DNA of 64,000 nt from Duganella sp. 1411 (GTDB taxonomy: Bacteria > Pseudomonadota > Gammaproteobacteria > Burkholderiales > Burkholderiaceae_D), in assembly GCF_017833525.1 (NCBI RefSeq), contig NZ_JAFICD010000004.1, forward strand, positions 372,001 through 436,000, read 5' to 3'. Below are positions 52,723 to 59,999 of the stretch, one piece after another. Each line of letters starts with the position of its first letter. Position 1 is the stretch's first letter. The notes beneath the pieces were generated by a model. The model made no database searches. It was not told the DNA's origin and was given only the letters and a program-made list of their open reading frames with translations. Both the position numbers and the translations under genes were made by a program.

Positions 52723-52754
52723 AAAACCGCCCCCGGCCCGTGTGGACCGGAGGC
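52723..52754 (-). terminator. Terminator-like hairpin after rpsQ (end of the S10 operon)
   Basis: Minus strand arms GCCTCCGGTCC (52754-52744) and GGGCCGGGGGC (52739-52729), loop ACAC, 11 pairs counting two G-U, followed by GGTTTTC. It marks the S10/spc operon border. Confidence 0.65.
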
Positions 52755-52765
52755 GACGGCTTCAA

Positions 52766-53035
52766 TTAAACGATTTGCGCGGCTTGCACCACGCGCGTCA
52801 CGGTCCATGCCTTCGTTTTGGAGATCGGACGACCTTCCACGATTTCCACCGTGTCACCGGCTTTCACCTGGTTGGTCTCGTCGTGCGCGTGATACTTGTT
52901 CGAGCGCACGATGATCTTGCCGTACAAAGGATGCTTGACGTGACGTTCGATCAGAACGGTAACGGTCTTGTCCATCTTGTCGGACACCACTTTACCGATC
53001 AGGGTGCGCTTGAGCGACTTTACTGGTTCGGTCAT
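52766..53035 (-). CDS. rpsQ: Ribosomal protein S17 (uS17)
   Basis: 89 residues. LKRTLIGKVVSDKMDKTVTV, VERHVKHPLYGK-type IERHVKHPLYGKIIVRSNKY and DTVEIVEGRPISKTKAWTVT are typical. Early 30S assembly protein. Its start overlaps the rpmC stop by four bases, and it ends the S10 operon. Confidence 0.98.
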   Translation of the reverse strand: MTEPVKSLKRTLIGKVVSDKMDKTVTVLIERHVKHPLYGKIIVRSNKYHAHDETNQVKAGDTVEIVEGRPISKTKAWTVTRVVQAAQIV

Positions 53036-53223
53036 TTGGCTTCCTTCGTGTTCATTACCGTTTTTACACGTGCGATATCGCGACGTACCTTCTTGAGCTG
53101 CGAAGTGTTGCTCAGCTGCTGCGTGGCGATTTGCATGCGCAGGCCGAACTGTGCCTTCAACAGGTCATTCAGCTCTTTTTGCAGAGCTACCTGGTCTTTG
53201 CCGCGGAGTTCAGATGCTTTCAT
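53032..53223 (-). CDS. rpmC: Ribosomal protein L29 (uL29)
   Basis: 63 residues. MKASELRGKDQVALQKELND and LKKVRRDIARVKTVMNTKE are typical. Sits at the polypeptide exit tunnel near SRP and trigger-factor sites. Overlaps rpsQ by four bases. Confidence 0.98.
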   Translation of the reverse strand: MKASELRGKDQVALQKELNDLLKAQFGLRMQIATQQLSNTSQLKKVRRDIARVKTVMNTKEAK

Positions 53224-53235
53224 ATTTCACTCCTG

Positions 53236-53655
53236 TTATTGGCCGACTTGGCGGACCACGAAGGTCGTCGCCAGTGGCAGTTTGGCAGCGGCCAGGCGGA
53301 ATGCTTCGCGCGCCAAGGTTTCGTCGACGCCGTCCATTTCGTACAGGACTTTGCCCGGACGGATTTCAGCGACGTAGTACTCCGGATTACCCTTACCGTT
53401 ACCCATACGAACTTCGGCTGGCTTGTTCGAAATCGGCTTGTCCGGGAAGATGCGGATCCAGATACGGCCACCCCGTTTGATGTGACGGGTCATGGCGCGA
53501 CGGGCGGCTTCGATCTGGCGTGCCGTGATACGACCACGGGCGACCGCTTTCAGACCGAACTCGCCGAACGACACCGAAGTGCCGGTGCCATGCGAAATGC
53601 CGGTGTTACGGCCTTTCTGCTCTTTACGATACTTCCTGCGTGCTGGTTGCAGCAT
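53236..53655 (-). CDS. rplP: Ribosomal protein L16 (uL16)
   Basis: 139 residues. MLQPARRKYRKEQKGRNTGI and RIWIRIFPDKPISNKPAEVR identify it. Organises the 50S A-site region. Starts two bases after the rpsC stop. Confidence 0.98.
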   Translation of the reverse strand: MLQPARRKYRKEQKGRNTGISHGTGTSVSFGEFGLKAVARGRITARQIEAARRAMTRHIKRGGRIWIRIFPDKPISNKPAEVRMGNGKGNPEYYVAEIRPGKVLYEMDGVDETLAREAFRLAAAKLPLATTFVVRQVGQ

Positions 53656-53657
53656 GA

Positions 53658-54470
53658 TTATTCTCCTGCTTTCTCGGCCGGCTTGGCGGCAGCGCTACGC
53701 ACGCGGGCGCCTGGAGCGGCTGGTTTAGCACCGGCGCCGGCGCCGGCTGGACGCGGACGGCCAGCTGGTTTGCCGTCGTCACGACGTGGGCCACGTGGCT
53801 TCTTCTCGTCCGGCGGGGTATCGATGACTGGTGCGTCGCCGTTCGGCGCGCGGTCACCCTTGTAGACCCAGACCTTGACACCGATGATGCCGTAGGTGGT
53901 CGAAGCTTCGCTGGTGCCGTAGTCGATATCGGCGCGCAGCGTGTGCAGTGGCACACGGCCTTCGCGATACCACTCTTTACGAGCGATTTCGATACCGTTC
54001 AAGCGGCCCGACGACATGATCTTGATGCCCAGGGCACCCAGACGCATGGCGTTTTGCATGGCGCGCTTCATCGCGCGGCGGAACATGATGCGCTTTTCCA
54101 GCTGCTGGGCGATCGAATCGGCGATCAGCTGCGAGTCGATTTCCGGCTTGCGGATTTCTTCGATGTTCACGTGGACAGGTACGCCCATGATCTTGGTCAG
54201 CGCCGACTTCAGCACTTCGATGTCTTCGCCTTTTTTACCGATGACCACGCCCGGACGCGAGCTGTAGATCGTGAAACGCGCGTTCTTGGCTGGACGCTCG
54301 ATGACGATGCGGCCGACCGAAGCGTTCTTCAGCTTGGTCTTCAGGTAGGCGCGCGCCTTCAAGTCTTCGTTCAGCATCGAGGCGAAGTTGCTGTTGCCAG
54401 CGTACCAACGCGATGCCCAGTTACGGGTAACCGACAGGCGGAAGCCGGTTGGGTGGATTTTTTGACCCAT
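53658..54470 (-). CDS. rpsC: Ribosomal protein S3 (uS3) with long C-terminal tail
   Basis: 270 residues from the ATG at 54470 (MGQKIHPTGFRLSVTRNWAS). KH domain with GVVIGKKGEDIEVLKSALTK. Forms the mRNA entry helicase with S4 and S5. Compared with the E. coli protein (233 residues) it has an extra Pro/Ala/Arg/Gly-rich tail from about residue 220 (KKPRGPRRDDGKPAGRPRPA and on), of the low-complexity type common in this order. Confidence 0.98.
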   Translation of the reverse strand: MGQKIHPTGFRLSVTRNWASRWYAGNSNFASMLNEDLKARAYLKTKLKNASVGRIVIERPAKNARFTIYSSRPGVVIGKKGEDIEVLKSALTKIMGVPVHVNIEEIRKPEIDSQLIADSIAQQLEKRIMFRRAMKRAMQNAMRLGALGIKIMSSGRLNGIEIARKEWYREGRVPLHTLRADIDYGTSEASTTYGIIGVKVWVYKGDRAPNGDAPVIDTPPDEKKPRGPRRDDGKPAGRPRPAGAGAGAKPAAPGARVRSAAAKPAEKAGE

Positions 54471-54481
54471 GCTATAGCTCC

Positions 54482-54811
54482 TTAGTTGCCGACGGTCACG
54501 TAAATGTGACACGATTGTTTCGAAATGCGATCACCCCGGCCCTTAGCGCGTGCGGTGAAGCGCTTGAGGATCGGACCCTTTTCGACGTAGATCGTTTTCA
54601 CGAACAATTCGTCGATGTCGGCGCCATCGTTGTGCTCGGCGTTGGCGATGGCCGACTCCAGCACTTTCTTGATGATGGTCGCGCCCTTTTTCGGGCTGAA
54701 TTGCAGAATGTTGAGTGCAGCGTCAACTTTCTTGCCGCGGATCTGGTCGGCCACGAGGCGACCTTTCTGATCCGACAAGCGCACACCCTTGAGGATTGCT
54801 TTGGTTTCCAT
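54482..54811 (-). CDS. rplV: Ribosomal protein L22 (uL22)
   Basis: 109 residues. METKAILKGVRLSDQKGRLV and the C-terminal RAKGRGDRISKQSCHIYVTV hairpin region that lines the exit tunnel. Its ATG overlaps the rpsS stop by one base. Confidence 0.98.
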   Translation of the reverse strand: METKAILKGVRLSDQKGRLVADQIRGKKVDAALNILQFSPKKGATIIKKVLESAIANAEHNDGADIDELFVKTIYVEKGPILKRFTARAKGRGDRISKQSCHIYVTVGN

Positions 54812-55086
54812 TATTTCTTCGCCTTCTTGTCAGCGGCATGGCCCTTGAACGTGCGGGTCAGCGCGAATTCACCGAGCTTGTGACCGACCATGTTCTCGGA
54901 GACGTACACCGGCACGTGCAGCTTGCCATTGTGGACGGCGATCGTCAGGCCGATGAAGTCAGGCATGATGGTCGAACGACGGGACCAGGTTTTGATTGGC
55001 TTTTTGTCTTTGGCGGCTTGCGCGGCTTCGACTTTTTTCACCAGGTGGGCGTCACAGAACGGCCCTTTTTTCAATGAACGAGTCAT
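54811..55086 (-). CDS. rpsS: Ribosomal protein S19 (uS19)
   Basis: 91 residues. TRSLKKGPFCDAHLVKKVEA and NMVGHKLGEFALTRTFKGHA identify it. Binds 16S rRNA in the 30S head with S13. Ten bases after rplB. Confidence 0.98.
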   Translation of the reverse strand: MTRSLKKGPFCDAHLVKKVEAAQAAKDKKPIKTWSRRSTIMPDFIGLTIAVHNGKLHVPVYVSENMVGHKLGEFALTRTFKGHAADKKAKK

Positions 55087-55096
55087 GTGCTACCCC

Positions 55097-55924
55097 TTAT
55101 TTCTTGCCGCGGCGCGAGACGATCATGGAAGAAGTGCGCTTGTTGCTGCGGGTCTTCTTACCCTTCGTCTGTTGGCCCCAAGGCGACACTGGATGACGAC
55201 CAGCTGCGGTTTTACCTTCACCACCACCGTGCGGGTGATCGACCGGGTTCATGACCACACCGCGAACGGTAGGACGAACACCGCGCCAGCGCATCGCGCC
55301 AGCCTTACCGATCTTGCGCAGGCTGTGTTCGGCGTTGCCGACTTCACCCACGGTGGCACGGCACTCGATGTGCACGCGACGCACTTCACCCGAGCGCAGG
55401 CGAACCTGGGCGTAGGTGCCGTCGCGGGCCATCAGGACGACGCCGGCGCCGGCGGAACGGGCCATCTGGGCACCCTTACCTGGCAGCATTTCGACGCAGT
55501 GCATGACGGTACCGACCGGGATGTTGCGGATCGGCAGGCAGTTACCCGACTTGATCGGCGCTTCCGAGCCGTTCATGACGGTGTCGCCCACGCTCATGCC
55601 CTTGGTGGCGATGATGTAGTGACGCTCGCCGTCGGCGTAGCACAGCAGGGCGATATTCGCGGTGCGGTTCGGATCGTATTCGATACGTTCCACTTTCGCT
55701 GGAATGCCATCCTTCTGACGCTTGAAGTCGATCAGGCGATAGTGTTGCTTGTGACCACCACCGATGTGACGGGTGGTGATGTGGCCGTTGTTGTTACGGC
55801 CGGCGGTCTTCGATTTTTTCTCAACCAGGGCGGCGAACGGACGACCTTTGTACAGGTCCGGGTTCACCACCTTCACCATGCCGCGACGGCCTGGCGAGGT
55901 TGGCTTCATCTTAACGAGTGCCAT
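55097..55924 (-). CDS. rplB: Ribosomal protein L2 (uL2)
   Basis: 275 residues. MALVKMKPTSPGRRGMVKVV, and the C-terminal GVVMNPVDHPHGGGEGKTAA carrying the histidine near the peptidyl-transferase centre. One of the most conserved 50S proteins. Its ATG overlaps the rplW stop by one base. Confidence 0.99.
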   Translation of the reverse strand: MALVKMKPTSPGRRGMVKVVNPDLYKGRPFAALVEKKSKTAGRNNNGHITTRHIGGGHKQHYRLIDFKRQKDGIPAKVERIEYDPNRTANIALLCYADGERHYIIATKGMSVGDTVMNGSEAPIKSGNCLPIRNIPVGTVMHCVEMLPGKGAQMARSAGAGVVLMARDGTYAQVRLRSGEVRRVHIECRATVGEVGNAEHSLRKIGKAGAMRWRGVRPTVRGVVMNPVDHPHGGGEGKTAAGRHPVSPWGQQTKGKKTRSNKRTSSMIVSRRGKK

Positions 55925-56238
55925 TATTTAGCCTCCTCGGAGAAATTGATTTCCTGGCCAGGCTTCAGGCACACGAAAGCACGCTTGGTATGGTTACGGC
56001 GGCCGGTGTGGGCACCGGAACGCTTCTGCTTACCTTCGCGGTTGACGGTCTGCACCGATTCCACTTCCACTTTGAACAGCAGTTCAACAGCGGCTTTGAT
56101 TTCTGGCTTGGTCGCGTCCGTGGTGACACGGAAAACGATCTGCTCGTTCTTTTCCGCGACCATGGTGGCCTTCTCGGAAATGACTGGAGCAACCAGCACC
56201 TTCATCAGGCGCTCTTCGCTAAATTTCAATGCGCTCAT
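55924..56238 (-). CDS. rplW: Ribosomal protein L23 (uL23)
   Basis: 104 residues. ERLMKVLVAPVISEKATMVA and VNREGKQKRSGAHTGRRNHT are typical. Exit-tunnel docking site for trigger factor and SRP. Overlaps rplD by four bases. Confidence 0.98.
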   Translation of the reverse strand: MSALKFSEERLMKVLVAPVISEKATMVAEKNEQIVFRVTTDATKPEIKAAVELLFKVEVESVQTVNREGKQKRSGAHTGRRNHTKRAFVCLKPGQEINFSEEAK

Positions 56239-56855
56239 GCCAGCATCTCCTCAATCTTGGCCAATGCGGCCTTGGTCACTACAATCTTCTTGTAGAACAC
56301 CAGCGACATTGGATCTGCGTGACGTGGTTCAACGACCAGGACGTTCGGCAGATTGCGCGAAGCCAGTTCCAGGTTTTCGTTGGCGACGTCGGTGATGATC
56401 AGAACCGAGTCAAAGCCCATGCCGGTCAGCTTTTGCGACAGCAGCTTGGTCTTTGGCGCTTCGATCGCGAAGTCTTCGACCACAACCAGGCGCTCTTCGC
56501 GGGCCAGTTGCGACAGAATCGAGCAGATACCTGCGCGGTACATCTTCTTGTTCACTTTGTGGGTGAAGTTCTCGTCGGGCGAGTTCGGGAAGATGCGACC
56601 ACCGCCGCGCCACAGTGGCGACGACGACATACCAGCACGTGCGCGGCCGGTGCCTTTTTGGCGCCATGGCTTCTTGGTCGTGTGGTGGACTTCTTCACGG
56701 TCTTTTTGTTTACGGTTGCCGCTGCGTGCATTGGCTTGGTAAGCAACGACGATCTGGTGGATCAGGGCTTCGTTGTAGTCGCGGCCGAAGATGGCGTCGG
56801 CGGCAGCTACGTTAGAGGCGGCTTGACCTTGAGCGTTCAAGAGCTTGAGTTCCAT
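56235..56855 (-). CDS. rplD: Ribosomal protein L4 (uL4)
   Basis: 206 residues. MELKLLNAQGQAASNVAAAD, the extended loop KPWRQKGTGRARAGMSSSPL that reaches the exit tunnel, and the globular domain. In E. coli it also represses the S10 operon. Three bases after rplC. Confidence 0.98.
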   Translation of the reverse strand: MELKLLNAQGQAASNVAAADAIFGRDYNEALIHQIVVAYQANARSGNRKQKDREEVHHTTKKPWRQKGTGRARAGMSSSPLWRGGGRIFPNSPDENFTHKVNKKMYRAGICSILSQLAREERLVVVEDFAIEAPKTKLLSQKLTGMGFDSVLIITDVANENLELASRNLPNVLVVEPRHADPMSLVFYKKIVVTKAALAKIEEMLA

Positions 56856-56858
56856 CGT

Positions 56859-57515
56859 TTAAGCTCCCTTCTTTGCTTTAACTTTGACAGCAGGCGAAAC
56901 GACGACCTGGCCATTTTTCGCACCTGGGATCGCGCCCTTGACCAGCAGCAGCTGACGGTCGGCGTCGATACGGGCGATTTCGAGGTTCTGCACGGTGCGG
57001 GTGACGTCACCGAGGTGACCGGTCATGCGCTTACCTGGGAACACGCGGCCTGGATCCTGCGCCATACCGATGGAGCCTGGAACGTTGTGCGAACGCGAGT
57101 TACCGTGGGTGGCACGGCCCGAAGCAAAGTGGTGACGCTTGATGGTACCGGCGTAGCCTTTACCGATCGTGACACCTTGAACGTCGATCTTTTGACCGAC
57201 TTCGAACAGCGAAGCGGCAACGACATCGCCGGCTTTCAGTTCTGCTGCCTTGGTGGCGTCGACGCGGAACTCTTTCAACAGAGTACCGGCTTCAACACCA
57301 GCTTTAGCGTGGTGACCAGCAACAGCCTTCGTTACGCGGGAAGCGCGACGTTGACCGAATGCGACCTGAACTGCGGAATAACCATCAGTTTCAGGAGTTT
57401 TGATTTGCGCAACACGGTTGTTCGATACGTCCAACACGGTGACTGGGATCGAGTCCCCATCATCCGTGAAGATGCGCATCATACCAACCTTGCGACCGAG
57501 GAGGCCAAGGCTCAT
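56859..57515 (-). CDS. rplC: Ribosomal protein L3 (uL3)
   Basis: 218 residues from the ATG at 57515, with GGAG eight bases upstream; the frame is open to 57533. MSLGLLGRKVGMMRIFTDDG and MTGHLGDVTRTVQNLEIARI are typical. Early 50S assembly protein. In most relatives rpsJ lies directly upstream in the S10 operon. Here the next upstream sequence is a promoter region and then an unrelated toxin-antitoxin pair. Confidence 0.98.
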   Translation of the reverse strand: MSLGLLGRKVGMMRIFTDDGDSIPVTVLDVSNNRVAQIKTPETDGYSAVQVAFGQRRASRVTKAVAGHHAKAGVEAGTLLKEFRVDATKAAELKAGDVVAASLFEVGQKIDVQGVTIGKGYAGTIKRHHFASGRATHGNSRSHNVPGSIGMAQDPGRVFPGKRMTGHLGDVTRTVQNLEIARIDADRQLLLVKGAIPGAKNGQVVVSPAVKVKAKKGA

Positions 57516-57611
57516 TTTTTCTCCAATTCCCACCTACGATTGGGCGGGGATATGTTGAACTACAAAATTAGTACGGACCAATAAAAGGTCGAATCCATAC
57601 CGAAGCCGGCT

Positions 57612-57640
57612 AGTGTAACGTGAAAAAGGGGTTGACGCAA
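57612..57640 (-). promoter_or_regulatory. Candidate promoter for the rplC-led S10 operon
   Basis: Minus strand -35 TTGCGT (57640-57635), 17-base spacer, -10 TACACT (57617-57612). It leaves a leader of about 90 bases before the rplC ATG at 57515. The leader would be the place for L4-type autoregulation, but no structure was firmly recognised. The gap 57516-57736 holds no gene. Confidence 0.5.
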
Positions 57641-57736
57641 CAACTTAGTACGAGGTATGTCGGGTTTACGGGGATTTATTTCGCGGCCGTGGCCGGGCGG
57701 GCCAAAGCGAGGCGGCATGCGGGTTGCGGCGGCGGG

Positions 57737-58022
57737 CTAGCGGCGAGGGCGAGGCTTCGGCCACTGCCTGGCGGTATGCAAAATTCGCAAGATATACACC
57801 TGGTCGCCGACGACCTTATATATCAGCGCGTAATGGCGATGGACGACAAGTTCGCGCGTCCCGCCCCACCCTGCCGATATGCGGATGGATGGCAAGGAGA
57901 GCCGCCTGCGCGGCAATGGTGCGCAGCAGTTTTTCAGCGCCACGACGGCTTCCTGCGGAAATTTTACCGACGATCGTCTGCGCGTCGCCGAGTGCCCTGG
58001 CCCTCCACACGACGGCGGGCAC
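57737..58022 (-). pseudogene. RelE/ParE-family toxin, frameshifted
   Basis: From a GTG at 58022 the first frame reads VVWRARALGDAQTIVGKISA through LLAIHPHIGRVGR. The C-terminal half, GTRELVVHRHYALIYKVVGD and YILRILHTARQWP, lies in another frame. Both halves together match the whole ParE toxin fold. Skipping one G of the GGGACGCG run near 57860 restores a 94-residue protein, so there is one extra base. The ribosome-associated or gyrase-targeting toxin is therefore probably inactive, unless this is a sequencing error. It lies seven bases after its antitoxin gene. Confidence 0.8.
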
Positions 58023-58029
58023 CGCGACC

Positions 58030-58425
58030 TCAGCTTAATTTCAATGCGGCGCGGATTTGACGCATTGCCTCCTCGTGCGGAATAGGCGGGCTAGGGTCAT
58101 TCAATGCCTCTTGCACCTGGGCTCGGAACCAAGCGTCATATTCCGGGTCGGTCTCCGTTACCGGCGCGTCCGCGCAGCTATCGGCACGGCTGGCCGCCAC
58201 TTCAAAATGCAACACGCCTAGTTCTCGTAATTCCAGTTCGACGTCCGATAGCGTGGCTAACACCACGGGCAAGCCTCCGGATACGTCGCTCAGCGCGCGC
58301 ACATCAGAGCGCGCGTGAATGAACACACGCCATTCCCCGTTGGTGCCGACTACCGATACGTCGTACTCTTCCTCCGAGTTCACCAACGCGCGCACGTCGA
58401 CGTAATCAAAAGTACCCGCATTCAT
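58030..58425 (-). CDS. Antitoxin of the ParE-type module
   Basis: 131 residues from the ATG at 58425 with GGGGGA upstream. The C-terminal 35 residues (DAWFRAQVQEALNDPSPPIP, then HEEAMRQIRAALKLS) match the toxin-wrapping region of ParD/RelB-type antitoxins. The N-terminal 95 residues (EWRVFIHARSDVRALSDVSG and after) form a separate domain I do not firmly recognise. It precedes the toxin gene by seven bases, as expected for an antitoxin-first operon. Confidence 0.75.
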   Translation of the reverse strand: MNAGTFDYVDVRALVNSEEEYDVSVVGTNGEWRVFIHARSDVRALSDVSGGLPVVLATLSDVELELRELGVLHFEVAASRADSCADAPVTETDPEYDAWFRAQVQEALNDPSPPIPHEEAMRQIRAALKLS

Positions 58426-58507
58426 GACGATTCCCCCAGGGTTTTTTGAGCCGCCACACATGTGACATCAAAAAAAACCATTATAGGCCCGCGCCCCGCA
58501 CGCGCGA

Positions 58508-59353
58508 TCAACCTTCAGGGATGTGGATTCGGGCCTTGATATGCTTCAAATGAGCGACGATGGTGAAGGTCATCACCACCAGCAGCGACCACGAGCTCCA
58601 TTTGCTGACGTGAACCGCCGACCAAGCGCCCAACTGATTGGGATAGCGCCAGACGCCCCGGAAAGTACTGATGTTTTCAGCCAGCCAGATGAAGAACCCG
58701 ACCAGCACGAACCCCAGCAGCAGCGGCATGCGGCGCTCGCGGTCGAGCGGCCGGAACACCACCGTGGTGCGGGCGTACAGGCCCAGCGCGCAGGCGGCCA
58801 GATACCAGCGGTAGTCGCCGATGTAGTGGTGGGTGAAGAAGTTGACATAGATAAGCAGCGCGACCAGCACCGCCATCCAGTACGGCGGATGATGACGAAT
58901 CCGCAAGTCCAGCAGCCGCCACGCCTGGATGATGTAGCTGCCGACGGCGGCGTACATGAAGCCGGAGAACAGCGGCACGCCCAACACCTTGGTGTAAGCG
59001 AAGTCGGGATAGCTCCACGACTGGATCGCTCCGGACACCTTGAACACCTCCAGCGCGAAACCGACCGCATGGAACAGGCAGACCGCCTTGAGCTCGTCCC
59101 ACGTCTCCAGCCCGGCCCAGGCCATCCACACCTGGATCGCCAGCGCGGCGACCAGCAACACGTCATAGCGCGGCAGACCGAGGATGCCGGCGCGCGGCAC
59201 CAGGAACACCGCGGCGAAGAACAACGCCACGAACAGGCACGCCCTCGCCTCCTTGACGCCGAAATACAGGAACTCGACCAGCAGGCGGGTGCCGCCGCGC
59301 AGGCCACCGCGAACGGAATTGTCGAGCAGATGCTGGTCTAGCGTGGCGAGCAT
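58508..59353 (-). CDS. DUF817-family integral membrane protein
   Basis: 281 residues with about eight hydrophobic segments. EFLYFGVKEARACLFVALFF, LEVFKVSGAIQSWSYPDFAY and IYVNFFTHHYIGDYRWYLAA are hallmarks of DUF817 proteins, whose function is unknown. ATG at 59353. It lies between two toxin-antitoxin modules on the same strand and is probably transcribed on its own. Confidence 0.85.
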   Translation of the reverse strand: MLATLDQHLLDNSVRGGLRGGTRLLVEFLYFGVKEARACLFVALFFAAVFLVPRAGILGLPRYDVLLVAALAIQVWMAWAGLETWDELKAVCLFHAVGFALEVFKVSGAIQSWSYPDFAYTKVLGVPLFSGFMYAAVGSYIIQAWRLLDLRIRHHPPYWMAVLVALLIYVNFFTHHYIGDYRWYLAACALGLYARTTVVFRPLDRERRMPLLLGFVLVGFFIWLAENISTFRGVWRYPNQLGAWSAVHVSKWSSWSLLVVMTFTIVAHLKHIKARIHIPEG

Positions 59354-59425
59354 GGCGGTTCCGGTTGGGCAATTGGCAACAGCCTACCGGCGCCGGCGGG
59401 TTGTGTCCAGAACTGATGCCTGGGC

Positions 59426-59638
59426 TCACAGCAAGTTACGGAACCGCTCCACACTCAACCCGGCGCCGCGCACAATCGTGCCGAGCGCAAACGCGTTCAC
59501 TGGGTTGTGGCGAGGGATGGTGACGACGCGATGGCCATCCGTCATGACGATATGTTTGCCCTGCCGCGCGACGTGAAAGCCGGCCTTCTGGAGCGCCTTG
59601 ACCACATCCAGGTGATTGACGCCCGGAATACGCACCAT
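59426..59638 (-). CDS. hicA: HicA-family mRNA interferase toxin
   Basis: 70 residues. GVNHLDVVKALQKAGFHVAR and QGKHIVMTDGHRVVTIPRHN carry the double-stranded-RNA-binding fold with the catalytic H29. The frame is intact. HicA cleaves mRNA and arrests growth unless bound by HicB. It starts two bases after the hicB stop. The hicB gene upstream is frameshifted, so control of this toxin is in question. Confidence 0.9.
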   Translation of the reverse strand: MVRIPGVNHLDVVKALQKAGFHVARQGKHIVMTDGHRVVTIPRHNPVNAFALGTIVRGAGLSVERFRNLL

Positions 59639-59640
59639 GG

Positions 59641-59837
59641 CTAGATCGCCACATCCACTTCGCGCATGATGGCGCCGTGAAGATTCTCTTCCACGACTGA
59701 AAGATATTCGGCATGGCGATCTTGATATTTTCAATCGCCTCTTCCTCGCTCGCCCCCTGCGAACAGCAGCCCGGCAGCCCTGGAACGGAGACGCTGTAGC
59801 CCTCGTCCGATTTATGAAGCGCAACGCGGTATTTCAT
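59641..59837 (-). pseudogene. hicB: HicB-family antitoxin, frameshifted
   Basis: ATG at 59837 with GGAGGCGAC upstream. MKYRVALHKSDEGYSVSVPG and the following LPGCCSQGASEEEAIENIKI are typical of HicB. In the second frame the C-terminus reads EYLSVVEENLHGAIMREVDV, then AI and a stop at 59641. One base is missing near 59711 (an ATG-GCC-GAA junction is expected). The length is 197 bases, one short of a multiple of three. Order is antitoxin first. Confidence 0.82.
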
Positions 59838-59946
59838 GTCGCCTCCTTCTAAAGAGACCAATTATAGTCCTCGCCCGCTCCCACTGCCCCTGTATACCCT
59901 AAATAGCCGCCGAAGGTTTTCATCGCGCGGTCGTCGCGCCGCACAT

Positions 59947-59981
59947 TAAAAAACCTCCGCCGCGAACGCCCGCGGCGGAGG
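59947..59981 (-). terminator. TonB-dependent receptor terminator
   Basis: Arms CCTCCGCCGCG (59954-59964) and CGCGGCGGAGG (59971-59981); on the minus strand TTTTTTAATG follows. It starts 18 bases past the receptor stop. Confidence 0.92.
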
Positions 59982-59999
59982 TCGTCACTGTGGCGCCGG

